Positions 19,221-29,305 of a DNA stretch of 64,000 nt are shown here, piece after piece. Both the position numbers and the translations under genes were made by a program. The stretch comes from an uncultured Clostridium sp. (GTDB lineage: Bacteria; Bacillota; Clostridia; TANB77; CAG-508), in assembly GCA_947648905.1 (NCBI GenBank), contig CANSPP010000006.1, forward strand, positions 1-64,000. The letters are read 5' to 3'. The stretch's first letter is position 1. Each line of letters begins with the position of its first letter. A model generated the notes under the pieces. That model searched no databases. It was not told where the DNA came from and saw only the letters and a list, made by a program, of their open reading frames with translations.

Positions 19221-20033
19221 TTATTTTGTATCATTTTTTTCTTTCATTTCTCTTTCTTTGTTTATCATCTCAATTGCCATGTTTACTTGTTCATCCATTT
19301 TTGCTTCGCGTTTGTAATCCACTTTAGTTCTTGAAGCTTTTGCTGTTGAAGCATAATAATATGTATCGTTATACTTCTTACCTGATACTGGAATTTTATT
19401 ATATACTATTCCAGCAATGTTTCCACCAACATTTTTTATATCTCTTACAACTTTTGCTAAATCTTCTTTTTGAGTTTGATTATGTGATGTAACAACAATT
19501 GTTGAATCTACTATTCTTGATAAAATTACAGAGTCTGTAACTAGTTTTGATGGTGTACTATCTATTATTATTAAATCACATTGCTTTTTCAAATCTTCAA
19601 GTAAATCAAGCATTCTAGTTGTTACTAACAATTCTGATGGGTTTGGTGGTATACTACCTGCTGGCATTACACATAAGTTTGGAATTTCTACTGTTCTTAT
19701 GTAATCTGACCAATGCATTTTATTTTCGCCATCTTCCATTCCTGAAAGATAATTTGATAATCCTGGTCTTGGTAGTATTCCAAATATGCTATATTGTCTA
19801 CCCTTTCTCATATCTGCATCTATTAATATTACTCTTTTTCCTGCTTGTGCAAATGTTACAGCTAAGTTTGATGCTACCCAGCTTTTTCCTTCTCCTGGCA
19901 TTGTTGAAGTTACTAATAATGTTTCTAATTTTTTATTTGAATTCATAAATTGTATATTTGTTCTTAATGTTCTAAATGTCTCAGAAACAGGAGATTTCGG
20001 ATCCCTATGTGCTATTAATTCTTTTTTTATCAT
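19221..20033 (-). CDS. Capsular tyrosine kinase, CpsD/CapB (BY-kinase) family
   Basis: 270 residues. Walker A STMPGEGKSWVASNLA (about 43-58), Walker A' ILIDADMRKG (about 70-79) and Walker B DLIIIDSTP (about 151) are present. The C-terminal part carries tyrosines (YNDTYYYAS) suitable for autophosphorylation, although the classical Tyr-rich tail is short. It works with the CpsC membrane activator, whose stop codon overlaps its start by one base, and with the CpsB phosphatase. Confidence 0.9.
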   Translation of the reverse strand: MIKKELIAHRDPKSPVSETFRTLRTNIQFMNSNKKLETLLVTSTMPGEGKSWVASNLAVTFAQAGKRVILIDADMRKGRQYSIFGILPRPGLSNYLSGMEDGENKMHWSDYIRTVEIPNLCVMPAGSIPPNPSELLVTTRMLDLLEDLKKQCDLIIIDSTPSKLVTDSVILSRIVDSTIVVTSHNQTQKEDLAKVVRDIKNVGGNIAGIVYNKIPVSGKKYNDTYYYASTAKASRTKVDYKREAKMDEQVNMAIEMINKEREMKEKNDTK

Positions 20034-20755
20034 TATCTTCTGCCTCCTTTACGTTTTGCTTTATCTTCTACATTATCATACACTGGTATTGCTGCTATTA
20101 CAGTTAATCCTGTTACTTTTTCAATATCTTCTGATGATTTTATTGTTGTATCTAACATATTTAATAGTAATACATACATAAACGCAACAACTACTCCTGC
20201 TGCCGCAAATATAATTACATCTTTTGTATGATTTATATTGCTTGGTGTCTCTGCAATTTCTGCTTCATCCACAACATGTACGTTTTCTATTCCATAAAAT
20301 TCTTTTATTGTTTCGATAAACACCTTTGCTATCTCATTTGCTATTTTTGATGCTACTGCTGGGTCTTCATCTTTTACTGTTATTTTTATTACTTCTGTGT
20401 CAGTTATATCTGTTACACTTATGTTTCTTCTAATTACTTCTTCTTTTTCTGCATCTAGTTTTAAATTTGATATAACTTTTCTTATAATTTTATTACTTTT
20501 TACCAACTCACTATATGTTGATACCAATTTTGAGTTGATTGTTACATCTGTTGTTGTTATTGATTCTCCACCTTGTGTTTCATTTGATGATGAATTTGTT
20601 GCTAATAATAGTTTTGTTGTCCCTTCATATTTTGGTGTTACAAATCCTAATGTGTATATTACGCCTATTACTATAAAAATTGCTGTTATTAGTATTATTT
20701 CTAATTTCTTTTCCCAGAAAATTTGTAATAGTTCTTTTAAATCTAGCTCTTCCAT
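20033..20755 (-). CDS. Chain-length determinant / kinase activator, CpsC/Wzz family
   Basis: 240 residues. MEELDLKELLQIFWEKKLEI starts the Wzz domain, and two membrane helices stand at about 17-38 (IILITAIFIVIGVIYTLGFV) and 175-198. The region between them is extracellular. Wzz/CpsC proteins control polysaccharide length and switch on the cognate BY-kinase. It shares one base with the start of the kinase gene. Confidence 0.9.
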   Translation of the reverse strand: MEELDLKELLQIFWEKKLEIILITAIFIVIGVIYTLGFVTPKYEGTTKLLLATNSSSNETQGGESITTTDVTINSKLVSTYSELVKSNKIIRKVISNLKLDAEKEEVIRRNISVTDITDTEVIKITVKDEDPAVASKIANEIAKVFIETIKEFYGIENVHVVDEAEIAETPSNINHTKDVIIFAAAGVVVAFMYVLLLNMLDTTIKSSEDIEKVTGLTVIAAIPVYDNVEDKAKRKGGRR

Positions 20756-20765
20756 TTTTTCCCCC

Positions 20766-21611
20766 TTATTCTTTTGTTAATATGTCCTTTTCTTTCTTTG
20801 TTATTGCTGCTATTATTGCATATATAATTACTAGCACTATTGCAGCTATTAGTGTTACTATGCCTAATGTTTGCACTCTATTTAATGTTTCTTGTATAAT
20901 TGTAACTATTGTTTTTGAAAAAGCATCATTAAATATTTTTATTCCTGCTATATCTACTTTTGTTACAACTATATTATAAGCTATTATTTCAAATAACGAG
21001 CTACTTAATAATGCTACACCTATTGCTTGTACAAATTTTGATATTTGTTTTATGTTTATTATTACTAATAATATTATATCTACTGCAATTGCTATTATTG
21101 TTGCTGTGCGCATCTTGTCTAGAATATTTATTACTTTGCTGTATACATTATTAATTTTACTTTCATATTCTGTGTGAATTAGTGTACTTTCATATTCTTC
21201 ACATATATGTTTTACAAATTGGTCAATTGCTGTTGAATTTTGCTTGTTTCTTACATTTAAGCTATCAATATTTTTATTCAAATTATCTTCTATTTCACTT
21301 GTATCTATTTTTTTATTTGTTCCTTCATATATGTTAGACAACATTATGTTTATATCTTGTTTTACTTTTTCTTTTGAACATATATTGTCTAATGCAGACT
21401 CTTCTAGTCCTGATTGATATATGTAATTCTCAAAGTTTGATTCTACTAAATTGTATACTTCCTCATAAAAATTTGTTTCTTCTAGCTTGCTAATTATGTA
21501 GTTCTTATCTAGAATTGTAGAAGAAACTATTTCTATTGTTCCTATTGCAATTATACATATTGTAAGTATTGTTATTAATATAAATCTTGCTATATTGGTT
21601 ATAATTTTCAT
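20766..21611 (-). CDS. Multi-pass membrane protein of unknown function
   Basis: 281 residues. One hydrophobic helix at the N-terminus (about 9-32), an extracellular-type hydrophilic region to about 165, then three further helices (about 168-190, 195-215, 245-270) and a charged tail. No family recognised. The position between the sortase gene and the Wzz gene suggests a role in the envelope, but this is context only. Confidence 0.7.
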   Translation of the reverse strand: MKIITNIARFILITILTICIIAIGTIEIVSSTILDKNYIISKLEETNFYEEVYNLVESNFENYIYQSGLEESALDNICSKEKVKQDINIMLSNIYEGTNKKIDTSEIEDNLNKNIDSLNVRNKQNSTAIDQFVKHICEEYESTLIHTEYESKINNVYSKVINILDKMRTATIIAIAVDIILLVIINIKQISKFVQAIGVALLSSSLFEIIAYNIVVTKVDIAGIKIFNDAFSKTIVTIIQETLNRVQTLGIVTLIAAIVLVIIYAIIAAITKKEKDILTKE

Positions 21612-21623
21612 TTTTCTTCCTTT

Positions 21624-22247
21624 CTACTTTTCTAATTCTGCATAAACTACATATCTTTGTGTTGTATAGCCTATATTGTTAAATGGATAACATGTATATA
21701 CCATTAAAATTTCTTTTTCGTCTTGTATTGGTAATTTATCCAAGTCTGTTTCTTTTATTAGTTTCATATCGTATATTTTATAGGTATACTCTCCGTATGT
21801 TGTAGTTACTTTTATTTCATTATCTATTTGTAATTCTGAAAATCTTCTAAACACATTTTTAGAATTGTGTCCCATATAGATTATTGAGCCACCTTCTCCT
21901 GGGAAATAACTACCACTTGAATGTCCTACTCCTTTTTTTAACACTTCTAGTGTATCTCCAAAATATACTGGTAGGCTGACATTTATTTTGTCTATTTCTA
22001 TTGTTGCATATTTTGTTCCGTATTCTGGGTAGTTTTTTAGTTTATTTGTTTCTCCTATTGTTGTTTGTTCTTGTGCTTTGTTTTCGTTTATTGTTATTGA
22101 TACTTTATTTACTAATGAAAAAATTTCTCCTATTTCTTGCCCTAAAAATAGGTATATTACAAGTATTAGTGCCCCTGTAATAAATAAAGCAACTATTATA
22201 CTACTAATAGTTGCTTTTACTGCTCGTGTTAATTTATTATTTTGCAT
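21624..22247 (-). CDS. Class D-type sortase
   Basis: 207 residues. An N-terminal membrane anchor lies at about 15-38. The catalytic domain follows with His in IIYMGHNSKN (about 126), Cys in VYTCYPFNN (about 184) and Arg in TTQRYVVYAE, giving the usual Cys-His-Arg set. Sortases cut an LPXTG-like motif and join the protein to the cell wall. The preceding gene encodes a protein with a LAYTG tail and overlaps this one by 11 bp, so it is the likely substrate. Confidence 0.9.
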   Translation of the reverse strand: MQNNKLTRAVKATISSIIVALFITGALILVIYLFLGQEIGEIFSLVNKVSITINENKAQEQTTIGETNKLKNYPEYGTKYATIEIDKINVSLPVYFGDTLEVLKKGVGHSSGSYFPGEGGSIIYMGHNSKNVFRRFSELQIDNEIKVTTTYGEYTYKIYDMKLIKETDLDKLPIQDEKEILMVYTCYPFNNIGYTTQRYVVYAELEK

Positions 22248-22764
22248 TTGCTATTCTTTTTTTTGTTACTACACCGATAGCAAGGGCAATTATTGCTACT
22301 GCAGAAACACCTACAACTGTGTTTACGTTGTTTCCTGTGTATGCTAGTTTTCCACCATTTAGTGATACTGTTTCTATTAGTTTTCCGTCTTTGTTGTATA
22401 TTTCAACTGTTCCTGCTTTAAAAACTAATTTAACATCTATTAGTTCTGCTGCTGCTTGCGCAATTGCTTTAATTTCATTTTTTTGTGCTGTTGTTAATTT
22501 TGTGTAATCTGTTACTCCTGCTTTTTCCATTACAGCTATTGCTTCGTCAGCTTTTGCTAATACTGCATCTGCTTGAGCATCTGTTACTGGGTTTTCAGAT
22601 AAGTATCTTTCTACTCTTACTTTATCTGCTGCTGTCATTCCATATTTTGCTCCTTTTTCATATAGTTTGTCAGCTAATTCTGCTGATGTTGCTGCGTTTA
22701 CGATTGTTGCAAATGCCATTACTAACATTACACATAATGTTGCTATTGTTAATACTTTTTTCAT
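22237..22764 (-). CDS. Secreted sortase substrate with LAYTG sorting signal
   Basis: 175 residues. Signal peptide at 1-25 (ending VNAA), a helical Ala/Lys/Glu-rich body and a short beta segment. The C-terminal cell-wall sorting signal is LAYTGN, then a hydrophobic stretch (VGVSAVAIIALAIGVV) and KKR. Its stop lies inside the start of the sortase gene, so enzyme and substrate are co-expressed. The body has no family I recognise; a scaffold or fibre role in the capsule is speculation. Confidence 0.85.
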   Translation of the reverse strand: MKKVLTIATLCVMLVMAFATIVNAATSAELADKLYEKGAKYGMTAADKVRVERYLSENPVTDAQADAVLAKADEAIAVMEKAGVTDYTKLTTAQKNEIKAIAQAAAELIDVKLVFKAGTVEIYNKDGKLIETVSLNGGKLAYTGNNVNTVVGVSAVAIIALAIGVVTKKRIANAK

Positions 22765-22953
22765 TTTCCATTCTCCCTTTCTTTTGCATATTCTTCCCTG
22801 ATTATACCATTATTATTTTTGATATGCAATACTTTTTTCTTATTTTTTTATTAAATTTTTTGGTAATTTTTGTCTGTCTCCTATCGTGCTATTTTTCAGC
22901 CTTTTCAGCCATTTTTTATTCTACCTTTTTTATTTGTTTGTGTATATCTTTTT

Positions 22954-24120
22954 CTAATCTCTTGCAAACAAATCACGAGTATATATTTTGTCATTAACAT
23001 CGCTTAATTCTTCATTAATACGATTTACAACGATAACATCACTCATTTGCTTAAATTCATTTAAATCTTTAATAACTTTACTATTAAAGAAATTATCCTC
23101 TTTAAGTGTTGGCTCATAAACAACAACTTCAATTCCTTTTGCTTTTATTCTTTTCATAATACCTTGAATTGCACTAGCTCTAAAATTATCTGAACCACTT
23201 TTCATTGTTAATCTATATACACCAACAATTTTAGGATGTTTGCTTATAATTTCATCTGCAATATGGTCTTTTCTTGTTCTATTACTTTCAACTATTGCAC
23301 TTATTAAATTTTCTGGAACATCTTTGTAATTTGCTTTTAATTGTTTTGTATCTTTTGGTAAGCAATACCCACCATATCCAAATGATGGATTGTTATAATG
23401 TGAGCCTATTCTTGGGTCTAAACAAACACCATCAATTATATCTTTAGTATTTAGACCTTTTAATTCTGCATATGTGTCTAATTCATTGAAATATGCTACT
23501 CTTAGTGCTAAATATGTGTTGGCAAATAATTTCACCGCTTCTGCTTCTGTTGACCCCATAAATTTCACTTCTATATCTTCTTTTAATGCTCCCTCTTTTA
23601 ATAGTTCTGCAAATTCTTCTGCTTTTTTTGATTTTTCTCCTACTATTATTCTTGATGGATATAGATTGTCATATAAAGCTCGTCCTTCTCTTAGAAATTC
23701 TGGGCTAAACATTATATTGTCTATGTTGTATTTTTCTTTCATTGATTTTATGAATCCTACTGGTATTGTTGATTTTACTACCATTGTTGTGTCTATTTTC
23801 ATACTTATTACTTTTTGTATTATGTCTTCTACACTTGATGTGTCAAAATAGTTCTTTTGGTCGTCATAGTTTGTTGGTGTGCTTATTATTATATATTCTG
23901 CTCCTTCAAATGCTTCTTTGTAGTCTAGTGTTGCTTTTAAGTTTAGCTTTTTTGTTTTAAAGTATTCTTCTATTTCTTTGTCTTGTATTGGTGATATTCT
24001 GTTATTTATTTTTTCTACTTTTTCTGGTATTACATCTAGTGCTATTACTTCATTTTTTTGGCCTAGCAATGTGGCTAGTGATAGCCCTACATATCCTGTT
24101 CCTGCAACTGCGATTTTCAT
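22954..24120 (-). CDS. UDP-glucose/nucleotide-sugar 6-dehydrogenase
   Basis: 388 residues. N-terminal NAD Rossmann motif [15 protein letters not shown] (7-21), STPTNYDD near 80, and the catalytic region [15 protein letters not shown] near 255 with the active Cys. The product would be a uronic acid such as UDP-glucuronate, a building block for the polysaccharide made by this locus. The exact sugar is not determined by sequence. Confidence 0.92.
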   Translation of the reverse strand: MKIAVAGTGYVGLSLATLLGQKNEVIALDVIPEKVEKINNRISPIQDKEIEEYFKTKKLNLKATLDYKEAFEGAEYIIISTPTNYDDQKNYFDTSSVEDIIQKVISMKIDTTMVVKSTIPVGFIKSMKEKYNIDNIMFSPEFLREGRALYDNLYPSRIIVGEKSKKAEEFAELLKEGALKEDIEVKFMGSTEAEAVKLFANTYLALRVAYFNELDTYAELKGLNTKDIIDGVCLDPRIGSHYNNPSFGYGGYCLPKDTKQLKANYKDVPENLISAIVESNRTRKDHIADEIISKHPKIVGVYRLTMKSGSDNFRASAIQGIMKRIKAKGIEVVVYEPTLKEDNFFNSKVIKDLNEFKQMSDVIVVNRINEELSDVNDKIYTRDLFARD

Positions 24121-24140
24121 TCTTAATTACCTTCCTTCAA

Positions 24141-25584
24141 TTATCTATTTTTACTTTTTCTAATCATTTCTATCCCCTTTATTAGCATTTTATCTTTAGA
24201 TATTATTAATAACACTACATATATAGGTATTGCAATGATAATTTCTAAAATAACTCCTTGAAAATATGTCTTTGCAAAGCCACTTGCTACAGTATTCGCA
24301 AAAATCGACATAATTATAGAAAATATAGTGTATTTAATTATTGCCTTAATTAAATTATTTATATCTAGCATTTTTTTACTATAAAGTATAAAAATTAATA
24401 AAATTGTTATTTCGGATATTACTGATGCAATAGCTGCTCCAATAGCATTAAATTTAGGAATAAGAATTATATTCAAAATAAAATTTACAATAGCTCCAGT
24501 TATTACACCTATATTAAAATATTTCTGTTTTTTAGTTGCCATTAAACATTGCTTCCCTATAGTATTATCTAAGCCTACAACAAGCATTAATATACTAAAT
24601 ATTTGCAATATCGGTATAGCATTAATATATTCACTTCCTAAAAACCATGGAATTAAATATTTAGAAATTATTAATAATCCGAAACATCATTGGTACTGAT
24701 AGAAAAACAACAAATTCTATTGCATTGTTTATTATACCTTTAGCCTCATCTTCTTTTTTTTCTTTTAACAAATATGCAACTCGTGGCATTGTTACAGTTC
24801 CTAGCGAAGTTACAATAGCCACTATTACTTGTTCTATTTTATGAGCTTGCTCATAGTAACCATTTTGCATTTCTGAATTTGTTATCCAACCAATCATACT
24901 CTTATCTAACACTGTATATGCGGACGTTGCCATTGTTGGTATAAAATATATTATGCTTTTCTTCCAATGCTTTACTATATTAATCCATTCTAAGTGAACT
25001 ATTTTTATTTCTTTGTTTAAGTATTTCCATAAAGATAAATTTCCTATAAAATATATTCCTTGAAGTATTAAACAATATTTAAGTAAATCATTTTGATTTT
25101 TTACAAACATAAAAATCAAAATAGTTCCCACAATTTTTATTACTGTATTTCGCATTGCTGTCAACTTAAACATTTCAAGCCCTTGGAAATACCAAGAGAT
25201 ATCCACCATTCCTCCAAATATATTTAATGATAAAATTAAATATATTATTCTGTACTTGGGTTGAAAAAATATAAAAACTGAATAAATGACTATTATCGTT
25301 ATAGTCGTAATCATCCTTGCCATTACAATTTCCCAAAATACCTTACTTCTTTTTTCCTTGTTATCTCTATAAGTTGCTATTTCTAGTTGTCCATATGTAG
25401 ACACTCCTAAAGTTGCAAACATTGAAAAATATGTTACTATTGAAAGTGTATAACTATATATTCCTATATTATTAGCGCCTAGTACTCTTGAAATATATGG
25501 AGTTGTAATTAATGGCATAATAATTACAGATATTTGATAAATTATATTGTATATATAATTTCTTTTCAAGCTAGTTTTTTTCAT
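24141..25584 (-). CDS. Wzx-type polysaccharide flippase with one CGG +1 shift site
   Basis: MATE/MOP-superfamily lipid-linked oligosaccharide transporter. With a +1 shift at 24681 it is 480 residues with about twelve helices, the family's usual size. The N-terminus KRNYIYNIIYQISVIIMPLITTPYIS-type is characteristic. In the standard code the protein ends at residue 308 after FRIINNF, and the remaining helices lie in another frame. Reading TTT-CGG-ATT as TTT-GGA restores VPMMFGLLIISKYLIPWFLG, a conserved part of Wzx. The start is uncertain: the ATG at 25584 is used; a TTG five codons upstream is possible, and neither has a clear ribosome site. Confidence 0.9.
24679..24681 (-). other. CGG shift site, Wzx flippase
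   Basis: In-frame TTT-CGG-ATT. The zero frame stops six codons on (TAA). Skipping the C gives Gly302 and an open frame to 24141. Confidence 0.9.
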
Positions 25585-25665
25585 ATTTTGTACAATCAAT
25601 TTTAATTACATATATTATTAAAATGATTTCTCCTTTCTAATCAACAATATTTTTCACTATAAACT

Positions 25666-26355
25666 CTATTTTTCCCAATCAATATTCTCTTTTAATATTC
25701 TATTAAAATTTCCTACAAGTATATTGTGTTGTTCAAATGATTTATTTATACATGCTTTGGTAGCAACTACTGAATAATCTCCTATTGTTCCTCCTCCCAA
25801 TATTGTTACATTAGATGCTATCCAAACATGATTTCCAATTATAATTTCATTTTCTAAATTTCTTTGTTTTTCTTCATTTAATTGGTATATTTTATGTCCT
25901 CCTGATGTCAAAAATTCTGTTCTCCATCCAATCAAAGCTTCTTCACCAAATTTTATATTACCACTTGAGTTAATAATACAATTTGCATTACAATAAAAAT
26001 TATTACCAAAAACAATACTTGCTTGATTTCCACATATTATTTTTGTAGCTTTTCCTATATTTGCTATTCCTTTAAACTCTATATTAGCATTTGAACCTAT
26101 ATTCCAATAAACTTTTTCATTTTCTCCTAAATTAAATGAACCATTTTTTCCAATTTTTATACTTCTAAACTCATTTCTTTCAACTTTTATAGCTCCTCTT
26201 TTCCCCATTTTTGCTATTTTTATTTTATGGGAAACTGCCATTGGCAGTTTTATGGCTTGTCTTAGAGGCAAATAATAAAAATTAAAGTATAATGTTACTG
26301 GTAAATCTATAATTTCTTGTAAAATCGTACTAATTTTATTTATCATATTCATCAC
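25666..26355 (-). CDS. Left-handed beta-helix acyltransferase
   Basis: 229 residues. From about residue 60 on there are hexapeptide-repeat (I/V-G-x-x-x) turns, and the C-terminal part IGNHVWIASNVTILGGGTIG is the usual acetyltransferase coil, ending before a short tail. It probably O-acetylates a sugar of the polymer. It overlaps the preceding acyltransferase gene by 20 bp. Confidence 0.85.
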   Translation of the reverse strand: MMNMINKISTILQEIIDLPVTLYFNFYYLPLRQAIKLPMAVSHKIKIAKMGKRGAIKVERNEFRSIKIGKNGSFNLGENEKVYWNIGSNANIEFKGIANIGKATKIICGNQASIVFGNNFYCNANCIINSSGNIKFGEEALIGWRTEFLTSGGHKIYQLNEEKQRNLENEIIIGNHVWIASNVTILGGGTIGDYSVVATKACINKSFEQHNILVGNFNRILKENIDWEK

Positions 26356-26869
26356 TCCAAAAATATTTCATTATCTTGTTTTTTCCATCTTTAGCACTAG
26401 GTATATTACTGCTTCTTCTCTTCATCATAACATCTTCAAACTTTCCTATTACTCTTGCTGGATTACCTGCTACAACTACCCCTGATGGTATATGTCCGTG
26501 TACTACACTACCTGCCGCAATTATAACATTAGACCCTATAATTGTATTATACATTATTGTACTATTGGCTCCAATAAATACATTGTCCTCTATTTTTATT
26601 GAACCAAAATGAGTTTTATACTTCGCTTTATCATCTAAATAAGAAAAAGTATGTGCTAATATATCATGAGTAATAAATGATACATTAGCTGTTATAACTA
26701 CATTATTACCTATTGAAACTAGCCATGGCTCTGTAGGAATTATTCTTGGATGATAATAACAATTATCTCCCATTCTATAAAATATTTTATTTTTTTTTAG
26801 ATACTTTGCCTTTTTGTTTCCATCTGGTCTAAGATATAAATTAATCATTGTAATATATTTCTTTATCAT
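26336..26869 (-). CDS. Left-handed beta-helix acyltransferase
   Basis: 177 residues. Hexapeptide turns (IGNNVVITANVSFITHD, IEDNVFIGANSTIMYN) are followed by the closing GSVVHGHIPSGVVVAGNPAR, as in maltose/galactoside O-acetyltransferases and CapG-like enzymes. It is likely a sugar O-acetyltransferase. It lies 7 bp after the polymerase gene and overlaps the next acyltransferase. Confidence 0.87.
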   Translation of the reverse strand: MIKKYITMINLYLRPDGNKKAKYLKKNKIFYRMGDNCYYHPRIIPTEPWLVSIGNNVVITANVSFITHDILAHTFSYLDDKAKYKTHFGSIKIEDNVFIGANSTIMYNTIIGSNVIIAAGSVVHGHIPSGVVVAGNPARVIGKFEDVMMKRRSSNIPSAKDGKNKIMKYFWSDEYDK

Positions 26870-26876
26870 AATAATT

Positions 26877-28127
26877 TTATTCCTCTTTCAGTATTGTATT
26901 TGAATTTCTTAATTCAATCTTATTTGAACATTCCATATCAAATATGAAAAATAAGATAAACGGTATAATAACAATTCGTTGTGTATCAAAAATCGATAAT
27001 GTACTTGATGTTATCAATATATATATTATACACGTAATTAAACTATAATATTTAGCATCACGTTTTCCATATTTATTTAATATTCCATAAGCAATTTTTA
27101 TTAAATATATCAATAAAACTAGCCCCACAATTCCAAATTGAACTATATATCCTATTATTCCTATATCCGTTATATTAGCATATCCTTCGTCTCCATGTAG
27201 AATTTTTTGTATGGTGACATTAGAACCATCATCTGGTAATAGTCCTATTCCAAAAACAGGATTTTCTAAAAATTCCTTAGTATAAAGTTCTATTGAATAT
27301 ATTCTTGCATACACACTTCCCGTTTTATTATCAAATAAATTTTCCAATCCCAATGGTGCTATCAACACAATTATTGTAAGTATTATAATAATTGCCCTTT
27401 TTAATCCATATGAAATTTTATTAAATATGATAATAATACCAATTGCACATAAAATAGCTATACTTGTCATTCTAGTCTGGCATATACAAAAAATATATAT
27501 CGCACTAATTACGAGATTACATTTATGCAATTTATTCTTTTTATTTTCTTTTAATTGCCCACATGATATCAAAAATGAAAAGATTATTAAGGTACTCGGA
27601 AATGTTAATCTAATTCCAAACTCTCTTTTTTCTGCCATTGTCAATTGTGGATATTCACTTATTTTCAAAAATGATATCTTTAAAGTATTATATAAAAATA
27701 TTTGCATAATAAATAAAACGCTAGTTATTATTGAAAAAATTGTAATCGCTTTAATAATAAATTTATATATCTCTTCTTTCTCTTCACACGAATTAATAAA
27801 AAAACATAGTATTAATAAAAGGTAGCCATGACAGGCTAAAAACATTTTATTAATATCTAGATTATAAATAATTCCATTCCTTATAGTTTCAAACAAAACA
27901 TAAATAAGAAAGAGTAAGCACCATTTATTTATTGAAGCTTTGCTAACTTTTTTTCTTATTAGAATTAATATAATTGAAATGCTAACTATAAAAAATGAAA
28001 TTAACATTTTATTCTTGTATGTAATAAAATTTTCTAAGTTACCTATTGTAAACAAATAAAAAAATCTTGTTTCTAAAATTAGATAAATTATAATTACTAT
28101 TTTATATAAATTTACTTTTTTTCTCAT
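26877..28127 (-). CDS. O-antigen/capsule polymerase (Wzy-like)
   Basis: 416 residues, about ten hydrophobic helices. A large loop near residues 270-320 contains GSVYARIYSIELYTKEFLEN and NPVFGIGLLPDDGS, the typical Wzy/O-antigen ligase feature. Such proteins join repeat units outside the membrane. Families in this class are poorly conserved, so the call rests on topology and its place between flippase and glycosyltransferases. Confidence 0.8.
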   Translation of the reverse strand: MRKKVNLYKIVIIIYLILETRFFYLFTIGNLENFITYKNKMLISFFIVSISIILILIRKKVSKASINKWCLLFLIYVLFETIRNGIIYNLDINKMFLACHGYLLLILCFFINSCEEKEEIYKFIIKAITIFSIITSVLFIMQIFLYNTLKISFLKISEYPQLTMAEKREFGIRLTFPSTLIIFSFLISCGQLKENKKNKLHKCNLVISAIYIFCICQTRMTSIAILCAIGIIIIFNKISYGLKRAIIIILTIIVLIAPLGLENLFDNKTGSVYARIYSIELYTKEFLENPVFGIGLLPDDGSNVTIQKILHGDEGYANITDIGIIGYIVQFGIVGLVLLIYLIKIAYGILNKYGKRDAKYYSLITCIIYILITSSTLSIFDTQRIVIIPFILFFIFDMECSNKIELRNSNTILKEE

Positions 28128-28134
28128 GTTTCCC

Positions 28135-29304
28135 TCAATATAATATTTTTCTATATTCCTTTATTATTCTATCAGCATTAATCTTAGATGTAAAATTGCT
28201 TTTAGCATAACTATAAGATTTCTCTACGATATTCTTTCTTAAGTCATAATCATTTATTAATTCTTCTATCTTTTTTGCTAAATCATTAACATTACCTTGT
28301 TCATATAATAGACCTGTTGCTCTATTTTTTATTAATTCTTTGGTTCCTCCTGTATTTGCACCAATAACAGGATTGCCATTTAACATAGCTTCAATTGTCA
28401 CTCTTCCAAATGCCTCCATTTTTGAGCAGACCAATTCTATATCAATTTTTTCTCTAAATTTCGTCATATCTTTGACAAAACCACAAAAATTTATATTATC
28501 TATTATTTTATTATCTTCTATATATAAATTCAATTTTTCAATATAAGTATCATCACATATTCCCGCTATATATAACGTCAAATTATTGTATCCCTTATCT
28601 CTTAGAATTTTTATTGCACTTATTGCTTCTAATTGCCCTTTACTTTCTTTTATTCTTCCTGAAATTAAAAGGTTATATGCTTTATCTGCTTTATATACAG
28701 GTTCCTTAATTTTTTGTTTTATATCCAATCCATTAAATATCATTTCACATTTATCTTCGCCTAGCAATTTTGAGTATTTTATATATATTGAATTAGAAAT
28801 ACATATAAATTTATCTGTATTATTTTTCATTAACTTTATTGATTTTTTATGGTTTAGTACAAATTCTAAACCATGATCTTCTCTTCCAAATTCTCTAATA
28901 TGCCAAATATGTTTAGAGTTAATTCTTCTAGCCACTAGGGCTCCCAAAAAGCTCACACTTGAGTTTGAATGAACTAATTCGATATTTCTTTTTTTCGCAA
29001 TTTTAGCAGCCTTTAGAGAAGTTAAATATGTTAGAAAAACCTTTATATAATCTACCATTCTCTTCATAACTCTTTTTTTGTTTTCTTTAGGATACATCCA
29101 CCAATATGCTCTTTTATAAATATATGGAATATTTCTTATCTCTAATTCAGTTGTAAGTTTTCCTTGTTTTGTCTCTTCATTAAACTTAGGAACAAATACT
29201 AAAATCTCGTTATTTTTATCTTTTATCAACTCATCAATAATTCCTAGCATTGATCGTGTTGCTCCTCCCAAGTTGTTTTCGTGGCTCACAAATAAAATCT
29301 TCAT
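28135..29304 (-). CDS. Glycosyltransferase family 4
   Basis: 389 residues. GT-B fold: N-terminal FVSHENNLGGATRSMLGI, and C-terminal EAFGRVTIEAMLNGNPVIGANTGGTKELI with the conserved E-x7-E nucleotide-sugar site near residue 300. Sugar specificity is not predictable. Part of the polysaccharide operon. Confidence 0.9.
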   Translation of the reverse strand: MKILFVSHENNLGGATRSMLGIIDELIKDKNNEILVFVPKFNEETKQGKLTTELEIRNIPYIYKRAYWWMYPKENKKRVMKRMVDYIKVFLTYLTSLKAAKIAKKRNIELVHSNSSVSFLGALVARRINSKHIWHIREFGREDHGLEFVLNHKKSIKLMKNNTDKFICISNSIYIKYSKLLGEDKCEMIFNGLDIKQKIKEPVYKADKAYNLLISGRIKESKGQLEAISAIKILRDKGYNNLTLYIAGICDDTYIEKLNLYIEDNKIIDNINFCGFVKDMTKFREKIDIELVCSKMEAFGRVTIEAMLNGNPVIGANTGGTKELIKNRATGLLYEQGNVNDLAKKIEELINDYDLRKNIVEKSYSYAKSNFTSKINADRIIKEYRKILY

Positions 29305-29305
29305 A

